Notes under the pieces: model-generated
What the model was told of the DNA's origin: nothing
Databases searched by the model: none
What the model saw: the letters and a program-made list of their open reading frames with translations, nothing else
Translations under genes and position numbers: made by a program
Part shown: positions 5,472-5,498 of the stretch, in pieces
Layout of the letters: every line of letters begins with the position of its first letter
How positions within the stretch are numbered: the stretch's first letter is position 1
Assembly: GCA_026392325.1 (NCBI GenBank)
Contig: JAPLCH010000177.1
Coordinates: 1 to 5,498 of the forward strand
Source: Solirubrobacterales bacterium
Lineage (GTDB): Bacteria; Actinomycetota; Thermoleophilia; Solirubrobacterales; Solirubrobacteraceae
Direction: 5' to 3'
Length of the DNA: 5,498 bases

Positions 5472-5498
5472 AAGTCGGGGTAAAAAGTTGGTAGCGCC

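Overview
The window reads as a chromosomal segment of an actinobacterium. The main evidence is a CysO-CysM cysteine synthesis cassette, a pathway best known from Mycobacterium and other actinobacteria. The two secreted proteins on the right resemble, from memory only, beta-rich secreted proteins common in Thermoleophilia/Solirubrobacterales. The mid-to-high GC fits either view. The phylum call is moderately confident; the class call is a guess.

Left half (1-2472, all minus strand, transcribed right to left): a three-gene sulfur cassette. First comes a rhodanese-E1 fusion (MoeZ/MoeB type). After a 9-nt gap follows a small ThiS/MoaD-like sulfur carrier (CysO type). Then, 58 nt further on, comes an O-phosphoserine-type cysteine synthase (CysM), which runs off the left edge. 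Together they describe a route in which the E1 domain adenylates the carrier C-terminus, sulfur is loaded as a thiocarboxylate (probably through the rhodanese cysteine), and CysM transfers that sulfur to an aminoacrylate made from O-phosphoserine, giving cysteine after proteolysis. The Mec+ peptidase expected for the last step is not in the window. The carrier ends in Gly-Gly-Ser rather than a free Gly-Gly.

Middle (2473-3157): a 42-bp divergent gap leads to a plus-strand SCO1/SenC-type copper chaperone gene that is broken by an internal deletion plus frameshift. The deletion removed the second metal-binding cysteine and the centre of the thioredoxin fold. Between it and the next, convergent gene lies a 155-bp block with three strong hairpins, one with a perfect 17-bp stem.

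Right half (3158-5498, minus strand): two tandem paralogous secreted proteins of 328 and 336 residues with signal peptides and ten shared cysteines. The upstream copy has an additional CxxC pair. An intrinsic terminator separates them. The upstream copy has a good sigma70-type promoter whose -10 box lies exactly inside a perfect TGTGA-N6-TCACA palindrome, the CRP/GlxR-type operator. No RNA genes, mobile elements or CRISPR arrays were seen.
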